This document shows, one piece after another, positions 16,268 through 25,803 of a stretch of DNA of 64,000 bases. The DNA comes from a bacterium C-53 (GTDB taxonomy: Bacteria; Bacillota; Clostridia; Lachnospirales; Lachnospiraceae). Numbering within the stretch: the first letter of the stretch is position 1; each line of letters starts with the position of its first letter. The position numbers were made by a program, and so were the translations under genes. The stretch spans positions 1 to 64,000 of the forward strand of contig RAZD01000020.1 of the NCBI GenBank assembly GCA_003612525.1. Direction: 5' to 3'. Below the pieces are notes generated by a model that worked only from the letters and a program-made list of their open reading frames with translations, searched no databases and was not told where the DNA came from.

Positions 16268-16840
16268 ATGTCATTTATGGAAGGCATTTTGAAATAGAAT
16301 ATGTCTGCCTGGGATGAGTGTATCGTCACTTTGTTTGTGCAGGATATGAAGGAAGAGAAACTTCCCATGAAGTATTTTAAGGAATACATAATACAGGACA
16401 GTATCTATTTGAAAAACTATGTCCGTGTGTATGGAAAAGCAATATACTATGCGGAAACATTAAGAGAAATCCAGTTTTACTATTCTATCCTGAACTTTGT
16501 TACAGATACAGAGTCGGTGATTCGGCTGAATTATCTTAGGCAGTTCGGCATGACGAATGATGACATAGAATTTATTGATCCGTTGCCAGAAAACCAGAAT
16601 TATATTGATTTTCTGTTTGAAATTGCGGAGTATGGAAATGGGTATGAGATACTCATGGCGGTACTTCCGCGTACGCTGAGTTACATTTATATGTTCCGGA
16701 AACCTGCAGAGGAACCGGAAAGCCGGAGATCGGGATATTTGGACCTCATTCAGGATAATGTCGATGATCCGTATGCTGAAATGCTCAACGAGTTAATTGA
16801 GAAAGTGATTATGCGTGAGGGCGAGGGGTGGAGGGAATGA
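16268..16840 (+). pseudogene. tenA: TenA/thiaminase II-like gene interrupted by TAG and altered at the 3' end
   Basis: From ATG 16268 (after GAGGAGG) the frame reads MSFMEGILK, then TAG at 16295-16297, then continues without shift as NMSAWDECIVTLFVQDMKEEKLPMKYFKEYIIQDSIYLKNYVRVY. It matches TenA, which salvages thiamine pyrimidine. Re-initiation at ATG 16301 could give a 179-residue product lacking the first helix. The last part (after about LPRTLSYIYMFRKPAEEPES) diverges from TenA, and the normal C-terminal helices seem replaced. Confidence 0.7.
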
Positions 16841-16842
16841 TC

Positions 16843-17058
16843 GCCGCCGGTGGATAGACATTTATCTGGATTTTACCGAGGTATTTGAAGTTCCTGCCCA
16901 TATCATTACCCTGGCAGAGGTAGCGGAGCAATGCCGCCGGTAGGAGAAACAGGCGGCAAAGGAAGCACGCTCAAGGGAGCTTGAAAAACCCTATCACTCC
17001 TTATCCTTTTGCAAAATAGAGTATGAATTCCCCAAATGGTATTTCGGGAAATTTTGAA
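16843..17058 (+). pseudogene. Gene remnant, unknown family
   Basis: A frame reading RRRWIDIYLDFTEVFEVPAHIITLAEVAEQCRR, then TAG, then EKQAAKEARSRELEKPYHSLSF...KWYFGKF and a stop. It has no start or ribosome site and is probably the tail of a gene inserted behind tenA. Confidence 0.4.
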
Positions 17059-17101
17059 TAGGCATTGAATCTCTGAGATATACTGTTGAAATATAACATA
17101 C

Positions 17102-17117
17102 TATGTGGTACGACATA
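17102..17117 (+). promoter_or_regulatory. Candidate PadR operator
   Basis: The dyad TATGT-ggtacg-ACATA lies 20 nt before the padR-type gene, in the style of ATGT/ACAT PadR boxes. Autoregulation is inferred. Confidence 0.45.
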
Positions 17118-17136
17118 TATAAAGGAGGTATAGTAG

Positions 17137-17469
17137 ATGAACATTGACGATTGGAAATCCCAAATCAAACGGGGGACGCTTGAATTTTGTATTCTGTTGA
17201 TGATAAAACAGCGAACGTCTTATGGGTATGAAATTATCAGTACTTTGGAGGAATACCCTATTTTAGCTGCGAAAGAGAGTACAATCTATCCGTTGCTTAG
17301 GCGGTTACTCAAAGAAGAATATATTTCTTCTTCATGGAAGGAAAGTTCCGAGGGTTTGCCACCAAGAAAGTATTATTCTATTACAGACAAAGGGCTTGAA
17401 TATATTTCTACAATGTCTGATGAATGGAACAATTTATTAAATGCAATTAGTAAAATCAAAGGAGAGTAA
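17137..17469 (+). CDS. PadR-family transcriptional regulator
   Basis: 110 residues with the PadR winged helix: LEFCILLMIKQRTSYGYEIISTLEE, STIYPLLRRLLKEEYISSSW, PPRKYYSITDKGLEYI. Small PadR proteins of this type usually control a neighbouring membrane protein or transporter. Here that is the frameshifted DUF1700-like gene 4 nt downstream. AAGGAGG lies before the ATG. Confidence 0.9.
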   Translation: MNIDDWKSQIKRGTLEFCILLMIKQRTSYGYEIISTLEEYPILAAKESTIYPLLRRLLKEEYISSSWKESSEGLPPRKYYSITDKGLEYISTMSDEWNNLLNAISKIKGE

Positions 17470-17473
17470 AACA

Positions 17474-18022
17474 ATGGAAAAAATTCTGAATGATTATCTT
17501 GAAAAATTTAGAAGTATTTGAAGCCGTTGCCGGTTTCGGAACGTGTTGACATTGTAAAAGAGATTAAGAGTGAAATGCTTGAATTGCAGGATAACGGTAA
17601 AAAAGCAGAGGAAATTAGCGAGCGATTGGGTAATCCTAAAGAATTAGCAAAAGCTTATTTGGGAGATTTAATTTCTAATAGTAATTCTTTGGGTTGGAAC
17701 AGAGTTCTTGTAATTTATGCTTACTATGGTCTTGCAAGTTTTTCCGGTCTGTTTGTAATTCCGGTACTTGCAATTGGTTCACCTGTATTTATTCTTTGTG
17801 CAGTAGCCACTCCGATTTTGGGATTTGTTAAACTGATTGACGCATTGTTAAATTTAGGTATTCCCTATGCCAGTTACATCGGCATTTCTGGAATACAAAA
17901 TCTATTTATTTCTCTGCATTATTATTGGTGCTGCATTATATCTTGTGGGATATGGTTGCTGGAAGTTATTGGTTCGCTATATTAAGGCTGTCAGCAATAC
18001 AAAACAGTGTTTGTTGCTTTAA
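17474..18022 (+). pseudogene. Frameshifted DUF1700/HAAS-type membrane protein
   Basis: ATG 17474 opens MEKILNDYLEKFR, the normal HAAS start, but a one-base loss gives TGA at 17519. The family continues in the next frame (KPLPVSERVDIVKEIKSEMLEL, then hydrophobic helices) and shifts again near 17900 into IIIGAALYLVGYGCWKLLVRYIK. With two lesions it is almost surely dead, leaving its PadR regulator orphaned. Confidence 0.75.
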
Positions 18023-18062
18023 GAAATAGCTGCTAAATAGCGAAGTCAGCCGGTGTAATCCA

Positions 18063-18929
18063 ATGAAGGAAAAAAATGTTATGAAGTTAGGCGCAGGAGA
18101 AAATTACGGAATTGATTTCCAGCTGGTTGCAGGGGATTTTGTGATAGCTTCCGATGTGGGGATACAGGCAGACTTAAAGACATTTTCTGCACATAGCGTA
18201 TTTGGAATGAGCGTCGTTGTATCTGTTGTGGCAGAAAACACAGACAGGGTAATCGATATTCAGGATGTCAGCACGGATATGATTGGAAAACAGATTGATG
18301 CCGTTTTTGAAGATATTGAGGTTGATGCAGTGAAAGTCGGTATGCTTTCTACACCGGACTGTATGAATGAAGTTGCCACAAAACTGAAATATTACCACCT
18401 GGCAAATATTGTGATTGATCCTGTGATGTATGCAAAGAACGGCTGCCCGCTCATGGAACCTGCGTCAATTAAAACGCTGATCGAGACGGTTATCCCGCTT
18501 GTTGGCGTATTGACACCGAATATTCCAGAAGCGGAAAAAATAACAGGAAGCAGAATCAAATCAATTGCGGACATGGAAAAAGCTGCGAAAGCAATCCATG
18601 CAATGGGATGCAGGGCGGTTGTTGTCAAGGGCGGTCATGCAGCAGGAAATGCGGTGGATATTTTGTTTGACGGGATAGAAATCTGTCATTTTGACACTGC
18701 CCGGATTGATACGAAAAATACGCATGGAACAGGCTGTACTTTTTCCTCGGCGGTTGCTTCACAACTTGCAAGAGGCATGAATTTACAGGAGGCAGTTCAA
18801 AAGGCAAAGGATTATGTAACAATGGCGATTGAGCATTCCCTTGACATTGGGAAAGGATGCGGACCGATACATCATTTCTGGCGCCTCTACCAATATGGGT
18901 TGCAGGAAGAAAGGGATGGTGGAAAATGA
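18063..18929 (+). CDS. thiD: Hydroxymethylpyrimidine/phosphomethylpyrimidine kinase-like protein with a changed N-terminus
   Basis: 288 residues. From [18 protein letters not shown] onward it matches ThiD ([36 protein letters not shown], and the anion hole [10 protein letters not shown] near residue 220). The start of the family, normally an AGSDSSGGAGIQAD loop that binds the pyrimidine, here reads [16 protein letters not shown], without the SGGAG stretch, behind about 20 atypical residues. Activity is doubtful. It overlaps thiE by 4 nt. Confidence 0.8.
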   Translation: MKEKNVMKLGAGENYGIDFQLVAGDFVIASDVGIQADLKTFSAHSVFGMSVVVSVVAENTDRVIDIQDVSTDMIGKQIDAVFEDIEVDAVKVGMLSTPDCMNEVATKLKYYHLANIVIDPVMYAKNGCPLMEPASIKTLIETVIPLVGVLTPNIPEAEKITGSRIKSIADMEKAAKAIHAMGCRAVVVKGGHAAGNAVDILFDGIEICHFDTARIDTKNTHGTGCTFSSAVASQLARGMNLQEAVQKAKDYVTMAIEHSLDIGKGCGPIHHFWRLYQYGLQEERDGGK

Positions 18930-19567
18930 AACCGGATTATTCTTTATACCTTGTGACAGACCGTACGGTTATGAGTACAAAGACTTTGGGGGAAGCAGTG
19001 GAGCAGGCAATCGCTGGCGGATGCACTTTGGTGCAGCTTCGGGAAAAAGAGATTTCATCATTTGATTTTTATGTACTGGCATCGGAAATGAAAAAGATCA
19101 CTGACATATATAGCATACCGCTTATCATAAATGACCGTGTCGACATTGCTATGGCGGTGGGCGCTGCCGGGGTGCATATCGGGCAGAAGGATATTCCTGC
19201 AAATATTGTCCGGAGAGTAATTGGTAAAGATATGCTGCTTGGTGTTTCTGCGACTTCCGTAGCGGAAGCTGTAAATGCGGCAAAAGCCGGAGCTGATTAT
19301 CTGGGCGTAGGCGCTATGTTTCCAACGGTGACAAAACCGGATGCAGGCTTTGTATCTATGGAGGAACTTGGCAAAATCCGCAGGGTAGTTGATATACCGA
19401 TTGTTGTAATCGGGGGCATTAACAAGGAAAATGCAATGCTTTTTCAGCCTATGGGGATTGATGGTCTGGCTGTTGTTTCCGCAGTGATCGCCCAGCCTGA
19501 TATAAAAAAGTCAGCAGCCGACTTAAAATCACTGTTTTTCCGGAAAGAGTCTGTGAATGAACTTTGA
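18926..19567 (+). CDS. thiE: Thiamine-phosphate synthase
   Basis: 213 residues from ATG 18926, overlapping thiD in ATGA. The TIM-barrel signature is complete: [89 protein letters not shown]. It joins the pyrimidine pyrophosphate and thiazole phosphate to make thiamine phosphate. It is the one clearly intact enzyme of this thiamine locus. Confidence 0.93.
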   Translation: MKPDYSLYLVTDRTVMSTKTLGEAVEQAIAGGCTLVQLREKEISSFDFYVLASEMKKITDIYSIPLIINDRVDIAMAVGAAGVHIGQKDIPANIVRRVIGKDMLLGVSATSVAEAVNAAKAGADYLGVGAMFPTVTKPDAGFVSMEELGKIRRVVDIPIVVIGGINKENAMLFQPMGIDGLAVVSAVIAQPDIKKSAADLKSLFFRKESVNEL

Positions 19568-19655
19568 AGCAGCAACTTTTGATTTGGATGGGACATTACT
19601 AAGCTCAATTGTTGGTTTTATGATCAAGAGGGCAACAGTAGGAAAACAACCATGA
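19557..19655 (+). pseudogene. HAD-family phosphatase fragment
   Basis: ATG 19557 overlaps the end of thiE and reads [17 protein letters not shown], the N-terminal motif I of a HAD phosphatase, but stops after 32 codons. A phosphatase gene behind thiE would make sense for thiamine phosphate dephosphorylation; only its first 10-15% remains. Confidence 0.6.
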
Positions 19656-19691
19656 GCTAAAATGATACAGAAAGCGGCAAAAATACTTCCC

Positions 19692-19732
19692 AACCAACGG
19701 TTGAATCTCCCCAATTCAACCGTTGGTTCGTG
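19692..19732 (+). promoter_or_regulatory. Inverted repeat upstream of XRE gene 1, motif shared with XRE gene 2
   Basis: AACCAACGGTTGAAT (19692-19706) and ATTCAACCGTTGGTT (19714-19728) form a perfect 15-bp inverted repeat. The right part, CAATTCAACCGTTGGT...GTG (19712-19732), matches 18 of 21 bases at 20960-20980 before the second XRE gene. Probable operator of the paralogous regulators. Confidence 0.6.
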
Positions 19733-19779
19733 TAGAAAGCATATAGCCGGGTGTATTGTTTAAGGTGAAAGGAGAAAAA

Positions 19780-20598
19780 ATGATGAACCAGATAGAGATT
19801 GGAAAATTTATTGCCAAATGTCGGAGAGAGAAAAAACTAACTCAAGCACAGTTGGCAGAAAAGCTGGACATTACAGACAGGGCGGTATCCAAATGGGAAA
19901 CCGGAAAAAGCATGCCTGATTCATCTATAATGTTAGAACTTTGCGAAATACTGGGAATCACAGTAAACGAGTTGTTAAGCGGGGAGGAAATCGACATGGA
20001 AAGTTATGAAAAAAAGGCAGATGAAAATTTGATTGCGTTAAAAAAGAAAGACGAAAATAATATGACAAAGAATGCCATTATTTCAATTCTTTTTTCAGCA
20101 ACACTATTGATAGGGATTATGGTATGTCTTATTTGCAATATCGCAATATCGGGCAATTTAACATGGTCATTAATTCCGATCAGTTCTATTGTATTCGCAT
20201 GGGTAATATCTTTTCCAGGTATTCTTTTTGGGAAAAGAGGGATTATCGTAAGTTTAATATCATTAAGTGCTTTTATTGTTCCCTATTTGTTCTTATTGGG
20301 CAGTTTATTAAAAGTGAGAGAAGTATTTTCCATTGGTGCAGTGATGGCAGTGGCTTCAGTTGCATTCTTGTGGATAATAGTTGCAGTGTTTAAGCGTATT
20401 GAAAGGAAGTTAGCTGCTTTAGGAATAACTTTTTTATCAGCGATTCCCCTTATGATTCTTGTCAATGTATTACTATCAAAAATGATAGAGGAGCCTGTTC
20501 TTGATGTATGGGATATGCTGTCTATCTTTATACTGTTGATATTGGCATTTGTTTCTTTTATTTGTGATTACGCTAAGCAAAAGGGATTGATGAAATAA
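19780..20598 (+). CDS. XRE-type helix-turn-helix regulator with a membrane domain
   Basis: 272 residues. The N-terminal Cro/CI domain (1-65: IAKCRREKKLTQAQLAEKLDITDRAVSKWETGKSMPD) is followed by a charged linker and about six transmembrane helices. It resembles membrane-tethered XRE regulators. AGGAG precedes the start; two ATGs (19780, 19783) are possible. Its HTH is close in sequence to that of the ABC-fused protein at 21033. Confidence 0.85.
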   Translation: MMNQIEIGKFIAKCRREKKLTQAQLAEKLDITDRAVSKWETGKSMPDSSIMLELCEILGITVNELLSGEEIDMESYEKKADENLIALKKKDENNMTKNAIISILFSATLLIGIMVCLICNIAISGNLTWSLIPISSIVFAWVISFPGILFGKRGIIVSLISLSAFIVPYLFLLGSLLKVREVFSIGAVMAVASVAFLWIIVAVFKRIERKLAALGITFLSAIPLMILVNVLLSKMIEEPVLDVWDMLSIFILLILAFVSFICDYAKQKGLMK

Positions 20599-20750
20599 TT
20601 AGGAATGCTGGGAATATACAGGCGGCTGTTTCAAATTGGCGCCATAGGACTTTGGTTGTTTTGGTGTTCTTTTGCCTGATCGTGTTGAGGGTTTTCGTGT
20701 TCGCATATGGGTAAAGCGGCAAAAATTGAATGGATAGATGATAGGAAGAA

Positions 20751-20776
20751 GGGGCTGTTTGACAGCTCTTTTTTGC
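20751..20776 (+). terminator. Rho-independent terminator
   Basis: GGGCTGT and ACAGCTC pair around a 2-3 nt loop and run into TTTTTT. It lies about 150 nt after the XRE gene. Between them is a short hydrophobic frame (VVLVFFCLIVLRVFVF) without a start. Confidence 0.65.
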
Positions 20777-20959
20777 TTTCCATTTCCGAAAAATAGTCGT
20801 TTCATGCCATCGGGTAAAAGACAGAAAAATTTCTTTGGTATAATTCAGTGGATGCCTTTACTTTAACAGGAAAGGTATTCTGCCGAAGTAATAGGAAAGC
20901 ATGAAGTGGAAATTCATTTGGCAGTATACCGTAGGCAGGGATAAAAGGCCTGCTTTACT

Positions 20960-20980
20960 CAATTCTACCGTTGGTAGGTG
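20960..20980 (+). promoter_or_regulatory. Operator-like motif upstream of XRE gene 2
   Basis: CAATTCTACCGTTGGTAGGTG, with the dyad CTACC-gtt-GGTAG, matches 18 of 21 bases of 19712-19732. It overlaps a likely -35 region (TGTTCA at 20979-20984, 17 nt before TATAAT at 21002-21007). Confidence 0.6.
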
Positions 20981-21032
20981 TTCATTTTTATGCCAGATTT
21001 ATATAATATAGCGCAGGCAGGAGGGCTGAATA

Positions 21033-22169
21033 ATGAATCAAATGAAGATTGGAGCTTTTATTTCTGAACGTCGGAAAGCAAAAGGCTGGACGCAAAGCCA
21101 GTTGGCAGAAAAACTGGAAATAACTGATAAGGCAGTTTCAAAATGGGAAACAGGACGGTCTATGCCGGATTTATCTTTGTTTATGCCTTTATGTACCCTT
21201 TTAGACGTTACTTTGAATGAACTGTTTGCGGGTGAGTGTATTGCAGAAGAAAAGTTGAAAGAAAAGGCAGATGAGGTGCTTATGGACGTGATTACAAATT
21301 GGTTAGGACACGATAAATGGGAATCAAAAGAAGGCGATGCAGCGCCCCAAAATGTTTTGGAAGTTGAAAATGTTTCCAGACTCTATGAAAATGTTTCAGC
21401 AGGGCATGAAAATATTCTGGAAAAGCACAAAATAAAAAATAACTCTGTATTAGCTGTAAATGAAGTAAGTTTTCAGATATCGCGAGGCAGTTTTGTTGGG
21501 ATTATGGGGGCTTCCGGTTCTGGGAAAACAACGCTGCTTAATTTAATCGCCACAATAGACAAGCCAACGAATGGGACGATACGGCTCAGCGGGCAGAACA
21601 TAGTGGATATACCAGACGAAGCTGCCGCAGAATTTCGACGCAGACATTTAGGTTTCGTTTTCCAGGAATACAATCTGCTTGAAACTTTGACTATCTATGA
21701 GAATATTGCGCTTGCTTTGACAATGAAAGAGGTTTCCAAAGAAAGCATTCGTCCAATGATTCAAAGCTTATCGGAAAAGCTGGATATATCGGAAATATTA
21801 GATAAATTTCCACATGAGGTGTCGGGAGGGCAGCGGCAGCGCTGTGCCTGCGCCCGTGCTATTGTGGTAAATCCGGATATTATACTTGCGGACGAGCCAA
21901 CCGGGGCATTGGATTCCGGCGCTGCCAGACAGCTCTTAGACACCTTTGCTATGCTTTGCAGAGAATATAACGCGACAATATTGATGGTCACACATGATGT
22001 CATGGCAGCCAGCTATTGTGACAGAATTCTGTTTATGAAAGACGGTGAAATAAAAACTGCCTTAAACCGGGAACAGGAAAGCAAACAGATCTTTTTTGCG
22101 GATATTTTGAAGAAAATAGAATGGATAGAGGGAGAAAGCCATGATGTACCTGAAGTTGTCAATCCGTAA
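21033..22169 (+). CDS. XRE helix-turn-helix domain fused to an ABC transporter ATPase
   Basis: 378 residues. Residues 1-65 are a Cro/CI helix-turn-helix. From about 110 a MacB/BceA-type ABC ATPase follows: Walker A GASGSGKTT, Q-loop FQEYNLLE, signature VSGGQRQR, Walker B ILADEPTGALDS, switch THD. The permease gene overlaps by 29 nt. The fusion suggests a transporter subunit that can itself bind DNA, perhaps its own shared operator (inference). AGGAGG precedes the ATG. Confidence 0.9.
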   Translation: MNQMKIGAFISERRKAKGWTQSQLAEKLEITDKAVSKWETGRSMPDLSLFMPLCTLLDVTLNELFAGECIAEEKLKEKADEVLMDVITNWLGHDKWESKEGDAAPQNVLEVENVSRLYENVSAGHENILEKHKIKNNSVLAVNEVSFQISRGSFVGIMGASGSGKTTLLNLIATIDKPTNGTIRLSGQNIVDIPDEAAAEFRRRHLGFVFQEYNLLETLTIYENIALALTMKEVSKESIRPMIQSLSEKLDISEILDKFPHEVSGGQRQRCACARAIVVNPDIILADEPTGALDSGAARQLLDTFAMLCREYNATILMVTHDVMAASYCDRILFMKDGEIKTALNREQESKQIFFADILKKIEWIEGESHDVPEVVNP

Positions 22170-23472
22170 TGCCAGGCGGTCTTTTACAGATTATCTTTTA
22201 TATGTTGCTGCAATGACCGTCCTTGTGTCGATTATCGAGATATCCAATTGTATAACCATTATAGGAGAATTTGCAGGATTTCAGGTAATATCTCTGCCAT
22301 TGTTCATAGGAGCCATTCAAATAATTTTAGTCGGATATATAGATGCTTTCATGCTAAAGCAGCGCGCAAAAGAATTTGCAAGCTATTTGTTATTAGGTAT
22401 GGAAAAAAAGAGATTAACCCGGCTGTTCTTATGCGAAGTCCTGTTGATTGGTTTTTGCTGCTACATAGCAGGAACAACAATAGGTTTCTCCATCTATGGA
22501 TTGTGGTATTTCCGTGAGCCGCTGCATGGAATGAGACAGTGCGGATTCCTTTATGGTAAAAGTATGTTTTATACATTTCTCTTTTTTTGCCTAATTGAAA
22601 CCGTTTGTTCTTTTCGGCTGAGGGGGCGCTTAAATAAACTGCAAATAAGGGAGCTGATGTATGAAAGAAACTGCGGTCAAAGCGTAAAAAATATAGGCAG
22701 CTATAAAAAGTGGGGCATTCTCTTCTTTTTATGTTTTGTGTGCTTCATTGGCTGCGTTTTTGGCATTGTTTTTTGGCCGGAAGTTTATATTGTTTATCCC
22801 GTATCTGTTGTGGCAATACCATTGATTGTGTCTGTTTTTGCCTTTTACAGATGGGTGTTTGGCTATTTATATGCGTACAGGCGAATGAAACCCGTTCAAA
22901 TCTATCAAAAAGACAGATTATATATTACGGCAAATATAACATCAAATTTCAAAACGGCTGCTACGGTTAATGCTGTTTTTTGCATATGTTTCTTATTTTC
23001 CGGGTGCTCTTTTGTAACTGGGATGCTGATGCTGCAGCCGGAATTTCAGCTTTTTGATACGGTTATGCGGCAGTGGATGGGCGCCTCACAAATAAGTATC
23101 TGCATTGTGTTTCTGGTTATTTATTTTTCGATATTATCTTTGCAGCAGATTATAGAGGTCAGGCAAAATTCAAAAGGCAATCAGATCATGCGCTGTATGG
23201 GAAAAAGCAATAAGCAGATAGCGGGACTTGTGAATAATCAGATAGCGATAAGGTTGATCTCACCAATGATAATGGCTTTATTGACTATTTTATTCTGCAT
23301 ACCGTTACTGAATGGAAAAATGAACTTAATTTTACCGGTTTCCTTGAATAATATTCTGCTCAAATTAGCTGGTGGGTTTGGGGCGTGCATTATAATTTTC
23401 TATATTTGCTATTTTGGAATTATTTGTGTTATGAGCAAACGGTATATAAATGCCTCTCACGATAAGCAGTAA
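22141..23472 (+). CDS. FtsX-like ABC transporter permease
   Basis: 443 residues and about ten hydrophobic helices arranged as in BceB/FtsX-type permeases (N-terminal MMYLKLSIRNARRSFTDYLLYVAAM, later a cluster of four, C-terminal cluster). Overlap with the HTH-ATPase gene shows that they form one transporter. The family exports or senses antimicrobial peptides or lipids. It is shorter than BceB and lacks a large extracellular domain. Confidence 0.85.
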   Translation: MMYLKLSIRNARRSFTDYLLYVAAMTVLVSIIEISNCITIIGEFAGFQVISLPLFIGAIQIILVGYIDAFMLKQRAKEFASYLLLGMEKKRLTRLFLCEVLLIGFCCYIAGTTIGFSIYGLWYFREPLHGMRQCGFLYGKSMFYTFLFFCLIETVCSFRLRGRLNKLQIRELMYERNCGQSVKNIGSYKKWGILFFLCFVCFIGCVFGIVFWPEVYIVYPVSVVAIPLIVSVFAFYRWVFGYLYAYRRMKPVQIYQKDRLYITANITSNFKTAATVNAVFCICFLFSGCSFVTGMLMLQPEFQLFDTVMRQWMGASQISICIVFLVIYFSILSLQQIIEVRQNSKGNQIMRCMGKSNKQIAGLVNNQIAIRLISPMIMALLTILFCIPLLNGKMNLILPVSLNNILLKLAGGFGACIIIFYICYFGIICVMSKRYINASHDKQ

Positions 23473-23779
23473 AAAAGTAATGAAAGAGCAGCAAAGGAAT
23501 AAATCAACCCAACCTGAGATTAATACATGGCTGCCATCGTATGGCGCCGCCCTCTCATGCGGGGAACGGTTATTTTTTTAGAAATGTCCGGTTACTATCG
23601 CCAAGTGTCCAGATACAACACCCGTTCTTTCTTTTTGCTGATATCTGCCGATAAAATAGGTGGAGGGAAATAGAATGCTATGGAAAGATACAGCCGGATG
23701 AGGAGGCGGCTTCGGTAACGATGAAGCACAGCAGCCTGCCGGAGATATAGTATAAATTTCATGAAAAAGGAAGGAGAAT
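23473..23779. other. Gene-free stretch
   Basis: About 300 bp between the permease and the DUF6033-like gene. Weak dyads and a GTGGAGGG site before a nine-codon frame (MLWKDTAG) are all I see. Probably a remnant plus the promoter of the next gene. Confidence 0.4.
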
Positions 23780-24469
23780 GTGACAATGGAAGCAGGTACA
23801 GTGTATGGCAGCTATTATGGGGCAAAGGGCTATGAGGGCGTGAGGAAGGAAGAAAAGCGGACAGATGCCGGAGTCGCGGAAAGGGTTGCAAAGAAGAACC
23901 CCGTTTCCCCAAAAGACATGACGCTGGATGAGTACAAGGCATATTTTAACGAAAAGATGAACAGTCTGTATACACACCCTTCACAGCGGAATATGAATGA
24001 CGTAATTGACATAACGGACGCAGCCTATAAAAGGATGCAGACAGACCCGGAATATGAGAAGAAGATTCTGGATGCTTTGGCGCAAAATAAAGCTGTTAAT
24101 TTTGGGGGAAATATTCCGGTAATTGCATATATGCACATAGACGACACATGGGAGAAATGCTACGGCTATACGCAGGGCATGAAGGAGAATGTGGGTTATT
24201 CCGGGAGTTCCTCCGCAAAGAGGGCTGATGCCGGACGAGAGAAAAAGGCAGGGCAGAAGGAACTTCTGGAAGAATATCTGGAAAAGCGGGCGCAGGCCAA
24301 GAGGCAGCAGAAGGAATTTTTGGATGAAAGGGTTACAAAGGCGGAGCAGGAGAGAAGCAGGCTGGCAAAGGCGTGGAGCAGTAAGCAGCGAATGGCGAAG
24401 GCTTCCAGCGCCTATGATGCAAATGTCATGACGGAAACAGCGGCAGGCGGAGAGTCGTTGTTTGGCTGA
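23780..24469 (+). CDS. DUF6033-like conserved protein
   Basis: About 229 residues; GTG 23780 or ATG 23786 are both possible after GGAAGGAG. The core PKDMTLDEYKAYFNEKMNSLYTHPSQRNMNDVIDITDAAYKRMQTDPEYEKKILDAL matches a family common in Lachnospiraceae that I recall as DUF6033 (function unknown). The C-terminal third is a long charged helix (LLEEYLEKRAQAKRQQKEF...), likely a coiled coil. No signal peptide. Confidence 0.7.
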   Translation: MTMEAGTVYGSYYGAKGYEGVRKEEKRTDAGVAERVAKKNPVSPKDMTLDEYKAYFNEKMNSLYTHPSQRNMNDVIDITDAAYKRMQTDPEYEKKILDALAQNKAVNFGGNIPVIAYMHIDDTWEKCYGYTQGMKENVGYSGSSSAKRADAGREKKAGQKELLEEYLEKRAQAKRQQKEFLDERVTKAEQERSRLAKAWSSKQRMAKASSAYDANVMTETAAGGESLFG

Positions 24470-24597
24470 ATGCAGGCATCATCTACACTCAATTGCCTTG
24501 ACCACTGCAATCACAACAATTTGCTGACAGATATGCAAAAACGGAAGAGTTACATATTATAATAAAAACCAGTTACAGTATAAAGGAAGAATGAAAT

Positions 24598-25560
24598 ATG
24601 AAACGATGCGTTCCGTTGGAGCCTGCTGCAGAAGCTGTCTGCAACCAAAGTTCTGTACCTCCGCTGATCTTTCAGATGCCGCCTGAGCAGGGCAGGAAGG
24701 CATTAGAGGAATTGCAGGATACGCCGGTATATAAATATCCCGCCGATATATCCTCAGTTTGTGTCAATACCGGGATGTGGGGGAGTATTCCGGTATATTT
24801 TATTGCGCCCAGGGGTGAAAAAATAAAAAACATTATATTCTATATTCATGGCGCAGGGTGGGTGTTTGGCAGCTTTCATACCCACGAAAAGTTAGTCAGA
24901 GAGCTTTCAGCAAGGACCGGTTCACTGGTCGTATTTCCCGAATACAGTCGGTCGCCGGAAGCGAAATATCCCACAGCGATAGAACAGTGCTATTTTATCC
25001 TTTCCCATATATGGGATGTCACAGGGGATTGTTTTTCAATGGCAAACAGTACTACGCTTACAGTGGCAGGCGACAGTGTTGGCGGGAACATGGCAATCGC
25101 CATGATTCTGATGTCAGTCATGCGGCATGGCCCGTGTATCCACAGACTGCTGTTATATTATCCGGTAACGAATGCCTGTTTTGACACACCCAGTTACCGT
25201 CAATTCGCAACCGACTATTATCTGTATCGGGAAGGAATGAAGTGGTTCTGGGGGCAGTATACGGCTTCTATGAAAGACAGAAGCGAGATCACCGCATCTC
25301 CTCTTCGGGCGGGCATAGACTGCCTGAAGTGTTTTCCGCCGACGATGATCATAAATGGCCAGGCAGATGTTTTACGCAGTGAAGGAGAAGCCTTTGGCGA
25401 AAGGCTTCGATGTGCAGGCGTGGAAGTGACAGCGTTGCGGGTGCAGGGCGCCATCCATGATTTTGTGATGCTGAATGCGCTGGATCAGACGAATGCCTGC
25501 CGCACTGCTATGGATGCGTCAACCGGGTGGGTGAACCGCCTGAATGGAAATCCAGTGTAG
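24598..25560 (+). CDS. Alpha/beta hydrolase, hormone-sensitive-lipase-like esterase
   Basis: 320 residues. The oxyanion-hole motif is HGAGW (HGGGW-like). The nucleophile elbow is GDSVGGNMA, the acid Asp is in GQADVLRSEG and the His in GAIHDFVML. This fits the HSL/carboxylesterase family acting on short acyl esters. No signal peptide. AAGGAAG precedes the ATG. It stands alone, with a terminator downstream. Confidence 0.88.
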   Translation: MKRCVPLEPAAEAVCNQSSVPPLIFQMPPEQGRKALEELQDTPVYKYPADISSVCVNTGMWGSIPVYFIAPRGEKIKNIIFYIHGAGWVFGSFHTHEKLVRELSARTGSLVVFPEYSRSPEAKYPTAIEQCYFILSHIWDVTGDCFSMANSTTLTVAGDSVGGNMAIAMILMSVMRHGPCIHRLLLYYPVTNACFDTPSYRQFATDYYLYREGMKWFWGQYTASMKDRSEITASPLRAGIDCLKCFPPTMIINGQADVLRSEGEAFGERLRCAGVEVTALRVQGAIHDFVMLNALDQTNACRTAMDASTGWVNRLNGNPV

Positions 25561-25634
25561 GGATGTAAAATTGTTGTACTTTACAGATTGGTTTCAGCAG
25601 TTGCATTACAACGATTCTGTTTTCCGGTTACACA

Positions 25635-25667
25635 GTGTCTGAGAGTTTCAGCTTTCAGACACTTTTT
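25635..25667 (+). terminator. Rho-independent terminator after the esterase
   Basis: GTGTCTGA (25635-25642) pairs with TCAGACAC (25655-25662), followed by Ts. Confidence 0.75.
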
Positions 25668-25803
25668 GCGTTTGGATTTTGAAAGATTCTGTGCTGTGCC
25701 GGATTTTTCCTGAATATGTTTTCAGATCAAGTAATTATCTGATAGAATAAAAGAAAAGACGAGGGGTATACGGTTACAGAAAACAGTTATATGAGGATGG
25801 TTG

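Noticed and set aside
16268-16300. TAG in tenA as pyrrolysine or other recoding
   Set aside because: No recoding element or pyl genes are seen, and surrounding genes are themselves decaying, so a plain nonsense mutation is simpler.
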